The notes: generated by a model from the letters alone, not told the origin. Numbered from the stretch's first letter, positions 44,281 to 55,673 are shown. The stretch: DNA of 64,000 nt from an uncultured Ruminococcus sp. (GCA_934476515.1 CAKSNZ010000002.1:124001-188000), one strand, 5' to 3'. Numbers and translations are program-made.

Positions 44281-46029
44281 TTATTTTACTGTAACTGTAA
44301 CAGTCTTTGATTTTTGAGAACCATCTCTTGCAGTTACTGTAATTTTACATGTACCCTTTTTGATACCTTTGATAATACCCTTAGAGTTAATTGTTGCAAC
44401 CTTTGCATTGCTACTCTTTACTGTAACTGTTTTATTGCCACAGTTTGCAGGGCTTACATATGTTTTTAGTTTGAAAGTCTTACCTTTCTTAATTGTTACC
44501 TTTGTGCTATTTACAGAAACTGCTTTTACAGCATATTTAAACGGAGTTTTATATAGCTTTGCGTAAGACTGAGCCTGAGAACCCTTGTTACCGTAAATTG
44601 TAATCTTCTTACCGTTTGCATTATAAGTGTACTTTATATAGTTATTAGAAGATTCCTTAATAGATGTAACATTCTTTACAAATGAATCATAACCAATACT
44701 CTTACATGTAGATGGAATATAAACGGAACCAAGGCTCTTACAACCTACGAATGTTTTAGAACCTAATTTCTTAATTTTTGTTCCTAATGTGTTACCCTTT
44801 AGCTTCTGGCAATTTAAGAAAGCTTCATATCCAATTTCCTTAACCTTTCTAAAGTTAAGTGATGAAGAAAGACTTTTACAATTAAAGAAAGCCTCAGCAT
44901 CAACATAAGTCACATTTGAGAAATTAATTGAACCTGTTAATTTCTGACAATTAAAGAATGACTGATAACCAATGTAATTTAGTTTATTAGAAGTAGATAA
45001 CTTTGTTAGATTCTTACAACCACCAAAAGCTGCATTATCAATTTTCTTTACCTTAGAAATACCTGTAACAGTTTTTAATTTGGTACAATTAGCAAAAGAA
45101 TATTTACCGATAGAGCCAGCAGAACCTAGCTTTACTGTCTGAATATTTGTGCAATCTCTAAATAGATTGTCGGAAACTTTCTTTAGCTTTGGTAGGGTAA
45201 CAGATTTAATATTATTTGTACCATAGAAAGCATAAGAGTCAATAGCAGTTGCATTTGTATTAATTGAAGTTATCTTAGGTAGGTTATATAGAGCATAACT
45301 TTCAATACGGTTTGCATTTTTAATATTAAGTGATTTTAGATTATCTGCACTATAAATTGCATATTGCTTAAGTGAACCGGCAGTTGCACTAACTAGGTTG
45401 TCGTTATTATACAAACAATACTTTCCCAATGTTGCCTTACCTAAGTTAGCCTTTGTTAACATTCCACAATATGAAAAAGCATAATCCCCAAAAGACTTTG
45501 CCTTTGGTGTGCTAACTGTTTGTAGATTTACACAATTATAAAAAGCATAATCTCCAAAACCGGCACTTGCATTTGTAGTGAAATTTGCTAATGCTCTACA
45601 ACTACTAAATGCATTAATACCAACAGACTTTACAGAATTAGGAAGTGTAATATCTGTTAGATTATTACAATAAGAAAATGCTTTTTCACCGATTTTACTT
45701 AGCTTTGAATTACCATCAAACTGTACATATGTTAGATTAGATAAACTATAAAAAGCACAGTTACCGATAGAAGTTACATTTTCACTTATAACAACTTTTC
45801 TGATTTCGTTATACTTATTACTCCAAGGTGCTCTGTTATATACAGCATCATAATTAGCCATATCACCTGAACCAAGTATGTAAAGAACACCACCACTAAC
45901 ATTCCATGTGATATTACCGGTAGCTGAAGTTGTTACCTTGTCTGTTTCTTTAGCAGAAACAGAAATTGCTGTTGTCATAGCAGTCATACACATTAAAACT
46001 ACTAAAAAAACGGATAATAATTTTTTCAT
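44281..46029 (-). CDS. BspA-like leucine-rich-repeat surface protein 1
   Basis: A 582-residue secreted protein. Residues 1-27 are a signal peptide (MKKLLSVFLVVLMCMTAMTT start, SVSA cleavage region). About 17 LRR_5/BspA repeats of the form I-x-x-x-A-F-x-x-C-x-x-L follow, and residues about 500-582 are a Big_2 (Ig-like) domain ending in KTVTVTVK. BspA-type proteins bind host or other bacterial surfaces. No LPXTG or lipobox is seen. It is a paralogue of the next upstream gene, with about the same leader and ending. Confidence 0.92.
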   Translation of the reverse strand: MKKLLSVFLVVLMCMTAMTTAISVSAKETDKVTTSATGNITWNVSGGVLYILGSGDMANYDAVYNRAPWSNKYNEIRKVVISENVTSIGNCAFYSLSNLTYVQFDGNSKLSKIGEKAFSYCNNLTDITLPNSVKSVGINAFSSCRALANFTTNASAGFGDYAFYNCVNLQTVSTPKAKSFGDYAFSYCGMLTKANLGKATLGKYCLYNNDNLVSATAGSLKQYAIYSADNLKSLNIKNANRIESYALYNLPKITSINTNATAIDSYAFYGTNNIKSVTLPKLKKVSDNLFRDCTNIQTVKLGSAGSIGKYSFANCTKLKTVTGISKVKKIDNAAFGGCKNLTKLSTSNKLNYIGYQSFFNCQKLTGSINFSNVTYVDAEAFFNCKSLSSSLNFRKVKEIGYEAFLNCQKLKGNTLGTKIKKLGSKTFVGCKSLGSVYIPSTCKSIGYDSFVKNVTSIKESSNNYIKYTYNANGKKITIYGNKGSQAQSYAKLYKTPFKYAVKAVSVNSTKVTIKKGKTFKLKTYVSPANCGNKTVTVKSSNAKVATINSKGIIKGIKKGTCKITVTARDGSQKSKTVTVTVK

Positions 46030-46209
46030 AATATTCCTCCTCTTTATCCTGTTAATATTTTATCATTCTTTAGAAAAATTTACTATTCAACAAATGCAAA
46101 AATTTAATACACATATAAGTATTTTTATTGTAAAACTTTACTATACAATTTTTATTATTTAAAACAATAGTCAAAACTACTTAAAAAATGGTAGTAATAT
46201 GCACAAAAA

Positions 46210-46231
46210 GGCTGTCCCCTATGGAACAGCC
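46210..46231 (-). terminator. Terminator of BspA-like gene 2
   Basis: On the minus strand a GGCTGTTCC-type hairpin followed by TTTTTG. It is almost the same as the ilvC terminator 2 kb away. Confidence 0.75.
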
Positions 46232-46238
46232 CGGAAAA

Positions 46239-48032
46239 TTATTTTACAGTTACATTAATAGTCTTTGTTTTTAGAGAACCGTCTTTAGAAGATAGTGTAA
46301 TAGTACATTTACCTTTTTTAAGACCTTTAATAACACCCTTAGTATTCATCTTTGCAATTTTGCTATTGCTTACTTTAACTGAATAAGACTTAGTTGAACA
46401 CTTGGTTGGATTCATAGTAACCTTAATTTTTGTATTCTTACCTTTCTTTACAGTTATTCTACTTTTGCTTACGCTAATTGATTTAACTGCTACTTTATAA
46501 GGCATTTTATACTTTTTAGCACAGTAAAGTTGTGTTGAACCTTCTTCGGAACAGATGCCGATTGTCTTACCTTTTTCGTTATAGAAATACTTTTTAACGC
46601 CATTGACCATTTTGATTTTATCAATATTCTTAACAAATGTACATCTGTCAAGACTAGGGCCTGAGCGTGGAATATAAATATAATTGATGCTCTTACAACC
46701 TAAGAAAGCCTTTAGTCCTATATACTCTATTCTATCGCCTAAAGAATTACACTTAACCTTTGGACAGTTTTTGAAAGCATCACTTTCTATCTTCTTAATA
46801 ACCTTAAAGTTAAGCCTTGAAGATAAATTGACACAATCGGTAAAAGCACCTATATCGATTTTTTTTGTTTTGGACACATCAATACCACTTACAAGGGAAG
46901 TACAACCCTCAAAAGCCCAGCAACCTATTTTCTGTAAACTCTTAGTTGGTGATATTTTCTTTAGATATTTACAATTTTTAAAGGCTTCGTTATCAATTTC
47001 TTTTAGTTTTGAAAGACCTGTTACTTCCTTTAAAGCGTAATCTCCTTTGTAGAAAAAAGAAAGTCCTCTATAACCGATTTTTGTTACTGAACCAAAGTTG
47101 ATTTTTTCAATAAAGTTATATGAAAAGCCCTGATAAGGAACTACTAAAAGTTTAGGTGCATTAAGGGTTTTTATCTTTGTATAGCTAATAGAAGAATCAT
47201 CAACAAGAGTCTTAGCATTTTTTAAGTTTAATGTTTCAAATTCACAATTCCAAATAGCCTCTTTATCAATTTTTTCTGCACCGATAGTAAGGTTTTTGAT
47301 TTTTAAATTTTGTAAAGCTGATTTTCCCAAAACCTTTGCTTTAGAAAGATTAAGATATTTTATATTTTTACCGGAAATTGCATATTCTCCAACTGAACCT
47401 GATGTAACTTTCTCTAGTTTATTACATCCACTAAAACATTTTTTACCTATTGATGCACCACCAAGGTCAGCAGTTTTTAAATTTTCGCACTCACCAAAAG
47501 CATATTCTCCGAAACTAATGGCATTAGGCATAGATACACTTACTAAATTTGAACAATAATAGAAAGCATTGTTGCCAACAGTTACTTTTGATGATAAAGA
47601 AAAATTCTTTAAATTTTTACAATCACGGAAAACATCATTACCGATAGTCTGAACAGTGCTTGGCAAAACGATAGTTGGTAATTTACCGTCATTATAAAAA
47701 GCACCGTCACTGATTTTTTTCAGTTTACTGCCACTTTCAAATTTAACATTTGTTAGATTAGCCATTCCACTAAAGTTACCCACACCGATAGATGTTATAT
47801 CCTTACCAACGACAATCTTTTGAATATCAGATCTAATTTTTTCCCATGGTGAATGTTCATAATTTGGCATATCACCATAGCCCTCAATTAACAAAGTGCT
47901 TCCACTGAACTTTACAATGACATTGCTGTCACTGTCAGTAGCTTTTGTATCATAAGCAGAAACAGAAGTTACTGTAAAGATAGCAGTCACACACATTACA
48001 ACTGCAAGAAAAACGGATAATAATTTTTTCAT
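46239..48032 (-). CDS. BspA-like leucine-rich-repeat surface protein 2
   Basis: A 597-residue secreted paralogue of the previous protein: signal peptide (MKKLLSVFLAVVMCVTAIFT), many A-F-x-x-C-x-x-L repeats (for example FRDCKNLKNF, FYYCSNLVSV), and a C-terminal Big_2 domain (SISVSKSRITVKKGKNTKIK to INVTVK). The 5' regions of the two genes, about 100 bp upstream, are also similar, so the whole unit with its promoter was duplicated and then diverged. Confidence 0.92.
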   Translation of the reverse strand: MKKLLSVFLAVVMCVTAIFTVTSVSAYDTKATDSDSNVIVKFSGSTLLIEGYGDMPNYEHSPWEKIRSDIQKIVVGKDITSIGVGNFSGMANLTNVKFESGSKLKKISDGAFYNDGKLPTIVLPSTVQTIGNDVFRDCKNLKNFSLSSKVTVGNNAFYYCSNLVSVSMPNAISFGEYAFGECENLKTADLGGASIGKKCFSGCNKLEKVTSGSVGEYAISGKNIKYLNLSKAKVLGKSALQNLKIKNLTIGAEKIDKEAIWNCEFETLNLKNAKTLVDDSSISYTKIKTLNAPKLLVVPYQGFSYNFIEKINFGSVTKIGYRGLSFFYKGDYALKEVTGLSKLKEIDNEAFKNCKYLKKISPTKSLQKIGCWAFEGCTSLVSGIDVSKTKKIDIGAFTDCVNLSSRLNFKVIKKIESDAFKNCPKVKCNSLGDRIEYIGLKAFLGCKSINYIYIPRSGPSLDRCTFVKNIDKIKMVNGVKKYFYNEKGKTIGICSEEGSTQLYCAKKYKMPYKVAVKSISVSKSRITVKKGKNTKIKVTMNPTKCSTKSYSVKVSNSKIAKMNTKGVIKGLKKGKCTITLSSKDGSLKTKTINVTVK

Positions 48033-48212
48033 AATATTCCTCCTTTTATTCAGTTAATATTTTATCATTTTTTCATATCCTTTACTATTCAATAAATGCT
48101 AGAATTTATTACACACATAAGCATTATTATTGTAAAACTTTACTATACAATTTTTTCTATTTAAAATAAAAGTAAAATTTACTTAAAATAAGTCAAAATT
48201 AGTCAGAAAAAA

Positions 48213-48234
48213 GGCTGTCCCATATGGAACAGCC
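48213..48234 (-). terminator. Terminator of the ilvBNC operon
   Basis: GGCTGTTCCATATGGGACAG stem on the minus strand followed by a TTTTTT run, 40 bp behind ilvC. Confidence 0.78.
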
Positions 48235-48273
48235 TTATAAGTCAGAATAGATATTATAAATAACTAATTAAAA

Positions 48274-49329
<1,056 letters not shown>

Positions 49330-49365
49330 TTAAATAGCATGAAAAATCTAATGCTAGTTAATCGC

Positions 49366-49872
49366 TTAATCGTTGAAGCCACTGTGATAGGCTTCACCAT
49401 GTCCCTTTTCAATAGCTACTTTACCTGTACGAACAATTTCCTTGATACCAAATGGTCTCAGTAATTCAAGCAAAATGTCGATTTTGTCAACTTCTTCGCT
49501 ATATTCAAGGGTTACTGCAGATGATGAAACATCTACAATTTTAGCTTGAACAAGTTGTGCAATACCCATAATTTCTTCTCGTTTCTTACTTGTGCAAGAA
49601 ACTTTAATTAAGAGTAATTCACGACCTATATATTCACCCTCTTCAAGGCGTTTAACCTTGATAACAGGGATAAGCTTGTTTAGTTGCTTTTCAATCTGTT
49701 CAACTACATATTCGTCACCATCAGTAACAATTGTAATTCTAGAGATTTTAGGATTACTTGTTACACCAACGGCTAGACTGTCAATGTTAAATGCTCTTCT
49801 TGAGAAAAGACCGGAAATCTTTGACAATACGCCTGAACAGTTCTCAACAATAACTGATAAAGTATATTTCAT
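49366..49872 (-). CDS. ilvN: Acetolactate synthase small (regulatory) subunit
   Basis: A 168-residue regulatory subunit with an ACT domain at residues 1-75 (YTLSVIVENCSGVLSKISGL, FSRRAFNIDSLAVG) and the C-terminal ALS_ss_C domain. It confers valine feedback control on the catalytic subunit. It starts 14 bp behind ilvB. Confidence 0.96.
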   Translation of the reverse strand: MKYTLSVIVENCSGVLSKISGLFSRRAFNIDSLAVGVTSNPKISRITIVTDGDEYVVEQIEKQLNKLIPVIKVKRLEEGEYIGRELLLIKVSCTSKKREEIMGIAQLVQAKIVDVSSSAVTLEYSEEVDKIDILLELLRPFGIKEIVRTGKVAIEKGHGEAYHSGFND

Positions 49873-49886
49873 CTTAATCCCCCTAC

Positions 49887-51506
49887 TTAAATTGATGGTG
49901 TATCAGGATGAACATTACAGATAAGAATGAAAGGTTCTTTTAGCTTAAACATTTCTTCTGCAACTTTTTCAGCCTCTTCGTTTGAGTTAACTTCAGCAGT
50001 CTTAATACCATAAGCCTCAGCAATCTTTGTGAAATCAGGATCACCAAGGATTGTAGCACTGTATCTGCTACCGTAATGGTTTGACTGAAGTTCTCTAACC
50101 ATACCAAGACGATTGTTACGCATAACAATAATCTTAATATCTACATTATTCTGCATAATTGTGCCAAGTTCAGTTAGGTTCATTTGGAAAGAACCGTCAC
50201 CACAAACTGCAACAACATCTCTTGATGGTCTTGCCATTTTAGCACCAATTGCAGCAGGAACACTGTATCCCATTGTACCCATACCACCGGTTGTAAGGAA
50301 TCTACCTTCACGAATACGGAAGTTGTTGGCACACCAAATTTGGTTCTGACCAACATCGGCTACAAGGATACCCTTGCTCTTCATCATAAATGAAAGCTTT
50401 GCAATCAATGATCTTGGTTCAACATAACCTTCCTTAACAGGTGGAACTCTATAAAGCTTTTCTTTCCATTCTCTATAGGTTTCACACCACTGATGAGGAA
50501 TGTGGTAATCACCGATTTCATCAATTAACTTTTCAATTACATTCTTCATATCCCCTACAATCGGTACTGTTGTTCTAACATTCTTACCGATTTCAGCAGG
50601 GTCAATATCTATATGTATAATCTTGCTTGTACGACTAACCTGGTCAGGCTTTGCAACAGCTCTGTCACCAAGTCTAGCACCACAAACAATAAGCAAGTCA
50701 CTTTCATGCAATGCCATATTTGCATATTTCTTACCATGTGTACCTAACATACCAAGGTAACGCATATGTTCACTAGGCATTACACCGATACCCATTAATG
50801 TAGAAATTACCGGAATACCTGTCATTTCTGCAAACTGTTGTAGCTTTAGCTTACTTCCTGAAGAAAGTACACCACCACCGGCAACAATAAGTGGTCTTTC
50901 TGCTTCTTTAATAAGGTCAATAGCCTTTTTAATCTGCATCTTGTGACCACGCACATTTGGTTTGTATCCAACAATATCAACACTATCCGGATATTCAAAA
51001 GACTCAATCTCTTCTTCCTGAACATCCTGAGGTATATCTATAAGAACAGGTCCCATTCTGCCTGTTGTGGCAATATGGAAAGCCTCTTTAAATACTCTTG
51101 GCAAGTCCTTTGTATCATTTACAAGGTAGCTATGCTTTACAAATGGTTCACAAGCACCTGTAATATCAGCTTCTTGGAAAACATCTCTACCAAGAAGTTC
51201 TCTCTTTACCTGTCCTGTAATACAAATAACCGGAATACTGTCTGAGTAAGCAGTAGCTATACCGGTAATCATATTTGTAGCACCTGGACCGGATGTTGCA
51301 ACACATACACCAACCTTGTTACTGCAACGGCTATAACCGTTAGCTGCGTGTACTGCTGACTGTTCCATTCTTACAAGAACATGCTTTATATTAGATTTAT
51401 ATAGTGAATCATAAAATGGACATATAGCTGCACCCGGATAACCGAAAACTGTATCAATGCCTTCAGCTTCCAAGCACTTAATCATAATGTCTGCACCACT
51501 AATCAT
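49887..51506 (-). CDS. ilvB: Acetolactate synthase large (catalytic) subunit
   Basis: A 539-residue thiamine diphosphate enzyme joining pyruvate units to acetolactate. The N-terminal FGYPGAAICPFYD with E near 47 (RMEQSAVHAANGYSR), the FAD region and the ThDP motif GDGSFQMNLTELGT then NNVDIKI and NNRLGMV are present. The first gene of ilvBNC, read from its own promoter without an obvious T-box leader. Confidence 0.97.
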   Translation of the reverse strand: MISGADIMIKCLEAEGIDTVFGYPGAAICPFYDSLYKSNIKHVLVRMEQSAVHAANGYSRCSNKVGVCVATSGPGATNMITGIATAYSDSIPVICITGQVKRELLGRDVFQEADITGACEPFVKHSYLVNDTKDLPRVFKEAFHIATTGRMGPVLIDIPQDVQEEEIESFEYPDSVDIVGYKPNVRGHKMQIKKAIDLIKEAERPLIVAGGGVLSSGSKLKLQQFAEMTGIPVISTLMGIGVMPSEHMRYLGMLGTHGKKYANMALHESDLLIVCGARLGDRAVAKPDQVSRTSKIIHIDIDPAEIGKNVRTTVPIVGDMKNVIEKLIDEIGDYHIPHQWCETYREWKEKLYRVPPVKEGYVEPRSLIAKLSFMMKSKGILVADVGQNQIWCANNFRIREGRFLTTGGMGTMGYSVPAAIGAKMARPSRDVVAVCGDGSFQMNLTELGTIMQNNVDIKIIVMRNNRLGMVRELQSNHYGSRYSATILGDPDFTKIAEAYGIKTAEVNSNEEAEKVAEEMFKLKEPFILICNVHPDTPSI

Positions 51507-51555
51507 AAGCCTATTATACTCCTATGCTAAATTTTTACTATTTTTTACTCTCTTG

Positions 51556-51584
51556 ATTATACAATATTCCCTAATTTATTTCAA
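51556..51584 (-). promoter_or_regulatory. ilvBNC promoter
   Basis: On the minus strand TTGAAA (51579-51584) and TATAAT (51556-51561) with a 17-bp spacer, 50 bp before the ilvB start. The leader is too short for a T-box riboswitch. Confidence 0.8.
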
Positions 51585-51607
51585 GTAGTGAAAGCAAAAA
51601 AAACTCC

Positions 51608-51636
51608 TTGATTTTTCTAAATCTATATGTTATAAT
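51608..51636 (+). promoter_or_regulatory. SRP RNA promoter
   Basis: TTGATT (51608-51613) and TATAAT (51631-51636) with a 17-bp spacer, about 10 bp before the SRP RNA. It is back to back with the ilvB promoter, only 24 bp apart. Confidence 0.8.
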
Positions 51637-51646
51637 ACATTATACG

Positions 51647-51832
51647 TTGCAAACCAGTTATACTTTTGGTTTATATAAGCGAACGACAGGCCCTATACGA
51701 TTGAGGCCTGTGAATCATGTCAGGCAGGGAACTGAGCAGCATTAAGCAGTGTTCTCGATGCGATATAGTAAGTCTGCCGTTCACTTATGTAAATCATTGC
51801 CGTTATGACGGCATAACGGTTTGCAATTTTTT
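51647..51832 (+). ncRNA. ffs: Signal recognition particle RNA
   Basis: The RNA is closed by GCAAACC (51649-51655) pairing with GGTTTGC near 51818-51824. Its middle has the Ffh-binding loop signature GTCAGGCAGGGAACTGAGCAG (here given in parts: GTCAGG, GGAA, GAGCAGC) on a long rod whose base is GCGAACGACAG / CTGCCGTTCAC. An extra 8-bp hairpin (CCGTTATG / CATAACGG) lies at the 3' side. The RNA guides membrane-protein synthesis with Ffh. Position just before dnaX is as in Bacillus. At about 185 nt it is shorter than the usual 270-nt type. Confidence 0.85.
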
Positions 51833-51858
51833 ATTTTACAGAAAAGCAGGTGAATTTT

Positions 51859-53751
51859 ATGTATCAAGTTTTGTACCGTAAATGGAGACCGGAAACATTT
51901 GCTGATGTAGTAGGTCAACCTCAGGTTACTGTTACTCTTAAAAATGAACTTAAAAGTGGCAGAATTAATCATGCTTACCTATTTACCGGTTCTAGAGGTA
52001 CAGGTAAAACAACTTGTGCTAAAATTCTTGCAAAAGCAGTTAACTGTCTTGATTTACAAGATGGCAACCCTTGTGGTAAATGTGAAAACTGTATTGATTT
52101 CCAAGAAGGCAACTTACTTGATGTTGTTGAAATGGATGCAGCCAGTAACAGAGGTATTGATGATATTAGGGAACTGATTGAAGAATCTTCCTTTTCCCCA
52201 TCAAAAGGTAAGTACAGAGTTTACATTATAGATGAAGTTCATATGCTTACCGATGCAGCCTTTAATGCTTTGCTAAAAACACTTGAAGAACCACCTGCTC
52301 ATGTTATATTTATTCTTGCTACAACAGAAGTTCATATGTTACCTCAAACAATTCTTTCCAGATGTCAGCGTTTTGACTTCCACAGAATTTCTCCTGAGGA
52401 TATTACAAAAAGACTAAAGTATGTTGCTGAACAAGAAAATGTAACTATTACTGATGATGCTTGTCACCTAACTGCAGTTATTGCAGACGGTGCAATGCGT
52501 GACTCTCTGTCTATAATGGATAGATGTATCGGCATTAGCAAAAATATTGATGCAGAAGTTGTGAGACAAGCTGCCGGTCTTGCTCAAAAGGACTACCTAT
52601 TCTCCCTATCTTCTGCTTGTATAAACAAGAACCCTCAAAGAGCCTTAAAGATTGTTGATAAGCTACATTCCGAAAGTAAAGATATGGCAAGGCTTTGTGC
52701 TGAACTTATTGACCACTTTAGAAATTATATGCTTATCAAAACAATTAATAACCCAAGACAAATGATTGTTATGAGTGATGAGGAATTCGATGAGGCAGTA
52801 AGTCAATGTGATTATGTTTCTTTGGCAGATATAATTTACTTTATGGATGTACTTCAAAGAAGTGCAGAAAGAATGGGAAAAAGCTCCTCTAACCGTACAG
52901 AAATGGAAACTGCTTTAATTAAGTTAACTGCTCCTGAGCTGGACGGTAGTCAAGAGGCTTTACTTTCAAGATTAGTTAAACTTGAAAGAGCAGTAAATAT
53001 GGGTAACTTCGGTTCAGCTAAAGCAACTGAAACTAAAGAAGTTAGCGAAAATGTTAAAGGTCAAGAAACTTCACCTATTGCAAAAGAAGAAGTTGCTACT
53101 CCTTCCCCTATTTCTACAGAGCCAATTCAAAAGGAAGAAAATGTTGTTTCTAAAGAAAAGCCACCTGTTAATCCATTTGTTGATGATGGTACACCTAAGC
53201 AAGATAAATATGCCGGTGAAGATAGCCTAAGAAACAAGATTGAGGAACTTCGCCAAGGACTTAAGAAAAAAGAAGAAAGAGCTAAAATGGAAAACTCATT
53301 TACTCCATCTGTTCCAAGCAGTCCCGTACCATTCCCCGAAATTATTAATCACAATGAACCAAAAAAAGTTGAGGAACACAAGCCTGCCCCAAAAAAGCAA
53401 CTTAACCTTGAAGAAATTTATGCTAATGCAAAACCATTTATGCAATGGCAAGAAGTTGTAGAGAACCTAAAAGAATATAGCAAAACTATTGCTATGTCTT
53501 TCTTAGATACTACTGCTTATGTTAGTGGAAATTATCTACTGATTGATGCAAAAACAGATATACCTTTTCAACTGCTAAAGAGAGATCCTGAACAGAAGGA
53601 CAGAATCCGAGATGCAGTTCAGGAATTAACCGGTAAGAGATATAACCTTGGTCCATACAAGCCACCGGTTAAAAGAGTTGAAAAAAATGACCCTCTGGAT
53701 GAATTTACTGACAATTTAAAGGAAAAAGGTATTGAAATTACTGAAGAATAA
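51859..53751 (+). CDS. dnaX: DNA polymerase III subunits gamma/tau
   Basis: A 630-residue clamp-loader subunit. It begins MYQVLYRKWRPETFADVVGQ and has Walker A GSRGTGKTTCAK, the zinc-binding cysteines CGKCENC, the DEVHML box and the SRC motif. Residues about 375-530 are a charged linker, and the C-terminal domain likely binds the polymerase. ATG 51859 is used; an upstream in-frame GTG overlaps the ribosome-binding site. Confidence 0.96.
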   Translation: MYQVLYRKWRPETFADVVGQPQVTVTLKNELKSGRINHAYLFTGSRGTGKTTCAKILAKAVNCLDLQDGNPCGKCENCIDFQEGNLLDVVEMDAASNRGIDDIRELIEESSFSPSKGKYRVYIIDEVHMLTDAAFNALLKTLEEPPAHVIFILATTEVHMLPQTILSRCQRFDFHRISPEDITKRLKYVAEQENVTITDDACHLTAVIADGAMRDSLSIMDRCIGISKNIDAEVVRQAAGLAQKDYLFSLSSACINKNPQRALKIVDKLHSESKDMARLCAELIDHFRNYMLIKTINNPRQMIVMSDEEFDEAVSQCDYVSLADIIYFMDVLQRSAERMGKSSSNRTEMETALIKLTAPELDGSQEALLSRLVKLERAVNMGNFGSAKATETKEVSENVKGQETSPIAKEEVATPSPISTEPIQKEENVVSKEKPPVNPFVDDGTPKQDKYAGEDSLRNKIEELRQGLKKKEERAKMENSFTPSVPSSPVPFPEIINHNEPKKVEEHKPAPKKQLNLEEIYANAKPFMQWQEVVENLKEYSKTIAMSFLDTTAYVSGNYLLIDAKTDIPFQLLKRDPEQKDRIRDAVQELTGKRYNLGPYKPPVKRVEKNDPLDEFTDNLKEKGIEITEE

Positions 53752-53788
53752 AGTATAATAATTTTATAAAGCGAAAGGAAATATTAAT

Positions 53789-54139
53789 ATGAAAGCAAGA
53801 TTACCAAAGAACTATGGTGGTGGCGGCATTGGAAATATGCAGCAACTAGCTATGCAGGCACAGAAAATGCAACAGAAAATGGAAGAAACAACTACCGAGC
53901 TGGAAGAAAAAGAATACTCAGCTACTGCCGGTGGTGGTGCAGTTAAGGCTACTGTTACAGGTAAGATGGAAGTTAAGTCACTTGAAATTGACCCTGAAGT
54001 TGTTGACCCTGAAGATGTTGAAATGTTAAGTGATATTGTTATCGGTGCAGTTAATGAAGCACTTAGAAATGCTGCAAAAGAAAAGGAAGATGCACTATCT
54101 GCTATTTCCGGTGGTCTTAGCATTCCGGGTATGTTCTAA
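53789..54139 (+). CDS. YbaB/EbfC-family nucleoid protein
   Basis: A 116-residue DNA-binding protein with the family helices ([20 protein letters not shown], in part) and [21 protein letters not shown]. It usually sits between dnaX and recR, as here, and its stop overlaps the recR start. It probably shapes DNA or assists RecR. Confidence 0.94.
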   Translation: MKARLPKNYGGGGIGNMQQLAMQAQKMQQKMEETTTELEEKEYSATAGGGAVKATVTGKMEVKSLEIDPEVVDPEDVEMLSDIVIGAVNEALRNAAKEKEDALSAISGGLSIPGMF

Positions 54140-54741
54140 TGGCAAGTTATAGCGTTGCTCCTTTGCAAAAACTCATTGAGCAATTTGAAAAACTTCCGGG
54201 TATCGGTGCAAAAACTGCCCAAAGACTTGCATATTTTGTTCTAAATATGCCAAAAACAGAAGCAGAGGAATTTTCTAAAGCTATTATTGATGCACATGAA
54301 AAGATAAAGTATTGTAGCATTTGTTGTAACTTTACCGACAAAGACAAATGTCCTGTTTGTACAAGTGCAAGCCGTGACCATTCTGTTATTTGTGTTGTTG
54401 AAACACCTAGGGACGCAATGGCAATGGAAAGCACTAATGAATACAGAGGTACTTATCATGTACTTCACGGAGCAATCTCTCCTCTAAACGGTGTTGGTCC
54501 TGACCAGTTAAAGATTAAAGAACTTTTGGCAAGGTTAAATAATCAAGAGGTTAAGGAAGTTATTATGGCAACTAACCCTACTGTTGAGGGTGAAGCAACT
54601 GCTATGTACTTAACAAGATTACTAAAACCACTTGGTATAAAAGTTACAAGACTGGCATATGGTATTCCTGTAGGTGGAGATTTGGAATATGCTGATGAAG
54701 TTACACTTGCAAGAGCTTTGGAAGGCAGAACAGACCTTTGA
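54139..54741 (+). CDS. recR: Recombination protein RecR
   Basis: A 200-residue DNA repair factor. Helix-hairpin-helix ([18 protein letters not shown]), a C4 zinc finger ([16 protein letters not shown]), a Toprim domain ([15 protein letters not shown]) and the Walker-like end are complete. It loads RecA with RecF and RecO. Confidence 0.97.
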   Translation: MASYSVAPLQKLIEQFEKLPGIGAKTAQRLAYFVLNMPKTEAEEFSKAIIDAHEKIKYCSICCNFTDKDKCPVCTSASRDHSVICVVETPRDAMAMESTNEYRGTYHVLHGAISPLNGVGPDQLKIKELLARLNNQEVKEVIMATNPTVEGEATAMYLTRLLKPLGIKVTRLAYGIPVGGDLEYADEVTLARALEGRTDL

Positions 54742-54759
54742 TAAATTTTAGGTGTAGTT

Positions 54760-55221
54760 ATGAAAGAAAGTACAAAAACAATTGCACAAAATAAAAAAGC
54801 CCATCATGACTACTTTGTACTTGAAAGCTATGAGGCAGGTATTGAGCTTTGTGGCACAGAAGTTAAGTCACTAAGGGCAGGTAGAGTAAATCTAAAAGAT
54901 AGTTGGTGCAATATTGTTGACGGAGAAATCTTCGTAAACGGTATGCACATTTCTCCTTATGACCATGGTAATGTTTTTAACAAAGACCCTATGAGAGTAA
55001 GAAGACTGTTAATGCACAAAAAAGAGATTTTAAAACTCTTTGGCACACTTCAGCAACAAGGACTTTCACTTATCCCTATTAGCCTTTACTTTAAAGGTAG
55101 CAAGGTTAAGATGCAAGTAGGTCTTTGTAAAGGTAAAAAGCTTTATGACAAGAGAGCTTCTATGGCTGAAAGAGATGCCAAAAGAAACATAGACAGAGCC
55201 TTGAAAGAAAGGCAATATTAA
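54760..55221 (+). CDS. smpB: SsrA-binding protein SmpB
   Basis: A 153-residue protein that carries tmRNA to stalled ribosomes. Family motifs [20 protein letters not shown] (in part) and [12 protein letters not shown] are present, with the C-terminal [20 protein letters not shown] tail. It is directly followed by ssrA. Confidence 0.97.
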   Translation: MKESTKTIAQNKKAHHDYFVLESYEAGIELCGTEVKSLRAGRVNLKDSWCNIVDGEIFVNGMHISPYDHGNVFNKDPMRVRRLLMHKKEILKLFGTLQQQGLSLIPISLYFKGSKVKMQVGLCKGKKLYDKRASMAERDAKRNIDRALKERQY

Positions 55222-55254
55222 TCCACATTATAGGCAGGAAACTGCCTTATATAT

Positions 55255-55599
55255 GGGGGTGTAAAGGTTTCGACGGGGGTTTTGAACCTTAGTAAGCGAG
55301 TAGTGGCGTAGGACCACTTATAACCTACAACTTTTTAAATTAAACGACAACAATAAAGTTGCTCTAGCTGCTTAATGCAGCTTGTCCTCTTTAAGATTAC
55401 CACGACTTAATCAGGGCATCATTTAGTGGTAAATGTGAACATTGGAGTGTTCCGACCATTGTCACACATTAGGAACTACTAAGCATAGTAGCCTGTTTGT
55501 AGGCGACTATGTAAGGGAATGTTAATATACAAACTACACTCGTAGAAAGCTTTGGGAATAGATTTTCGGACAGGGGTTCGACTCCCCTCACCTCCACCA
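55255..55599 (+). ncRNA. ssrA: tmRNA
   Basis: A one-piece tmRNA of about 345 nt. GGGGGTG at the 5' end pairs with CACCTCC before ACCA at the 3' end, and GGTTCGACTCC is the T-arm. The tag reading frame ends at 55375 with N-D-N-N-K-V-A-L-A-A, a standard degradation tag. The exact resume codon is not fixed, but the tag probably begins at or just before AAC 55343. CCA is encoded. Confidence 0.95.
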
Positions 55600-55673
55600 A
55601 ACAAGTATTGGATGAACACCTACTTTTTCAGCGGCGGCTTCGCCATTAGATGTGTTCTCTGATACAACAACAG

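Noticed and set aside
51507..51600. T-box or leader attenuator for ilvBNC
   Set aside because: The promoter lies about 50 bp before ilvB, leaving too little leader for a T-box or leader peptide with terminator.
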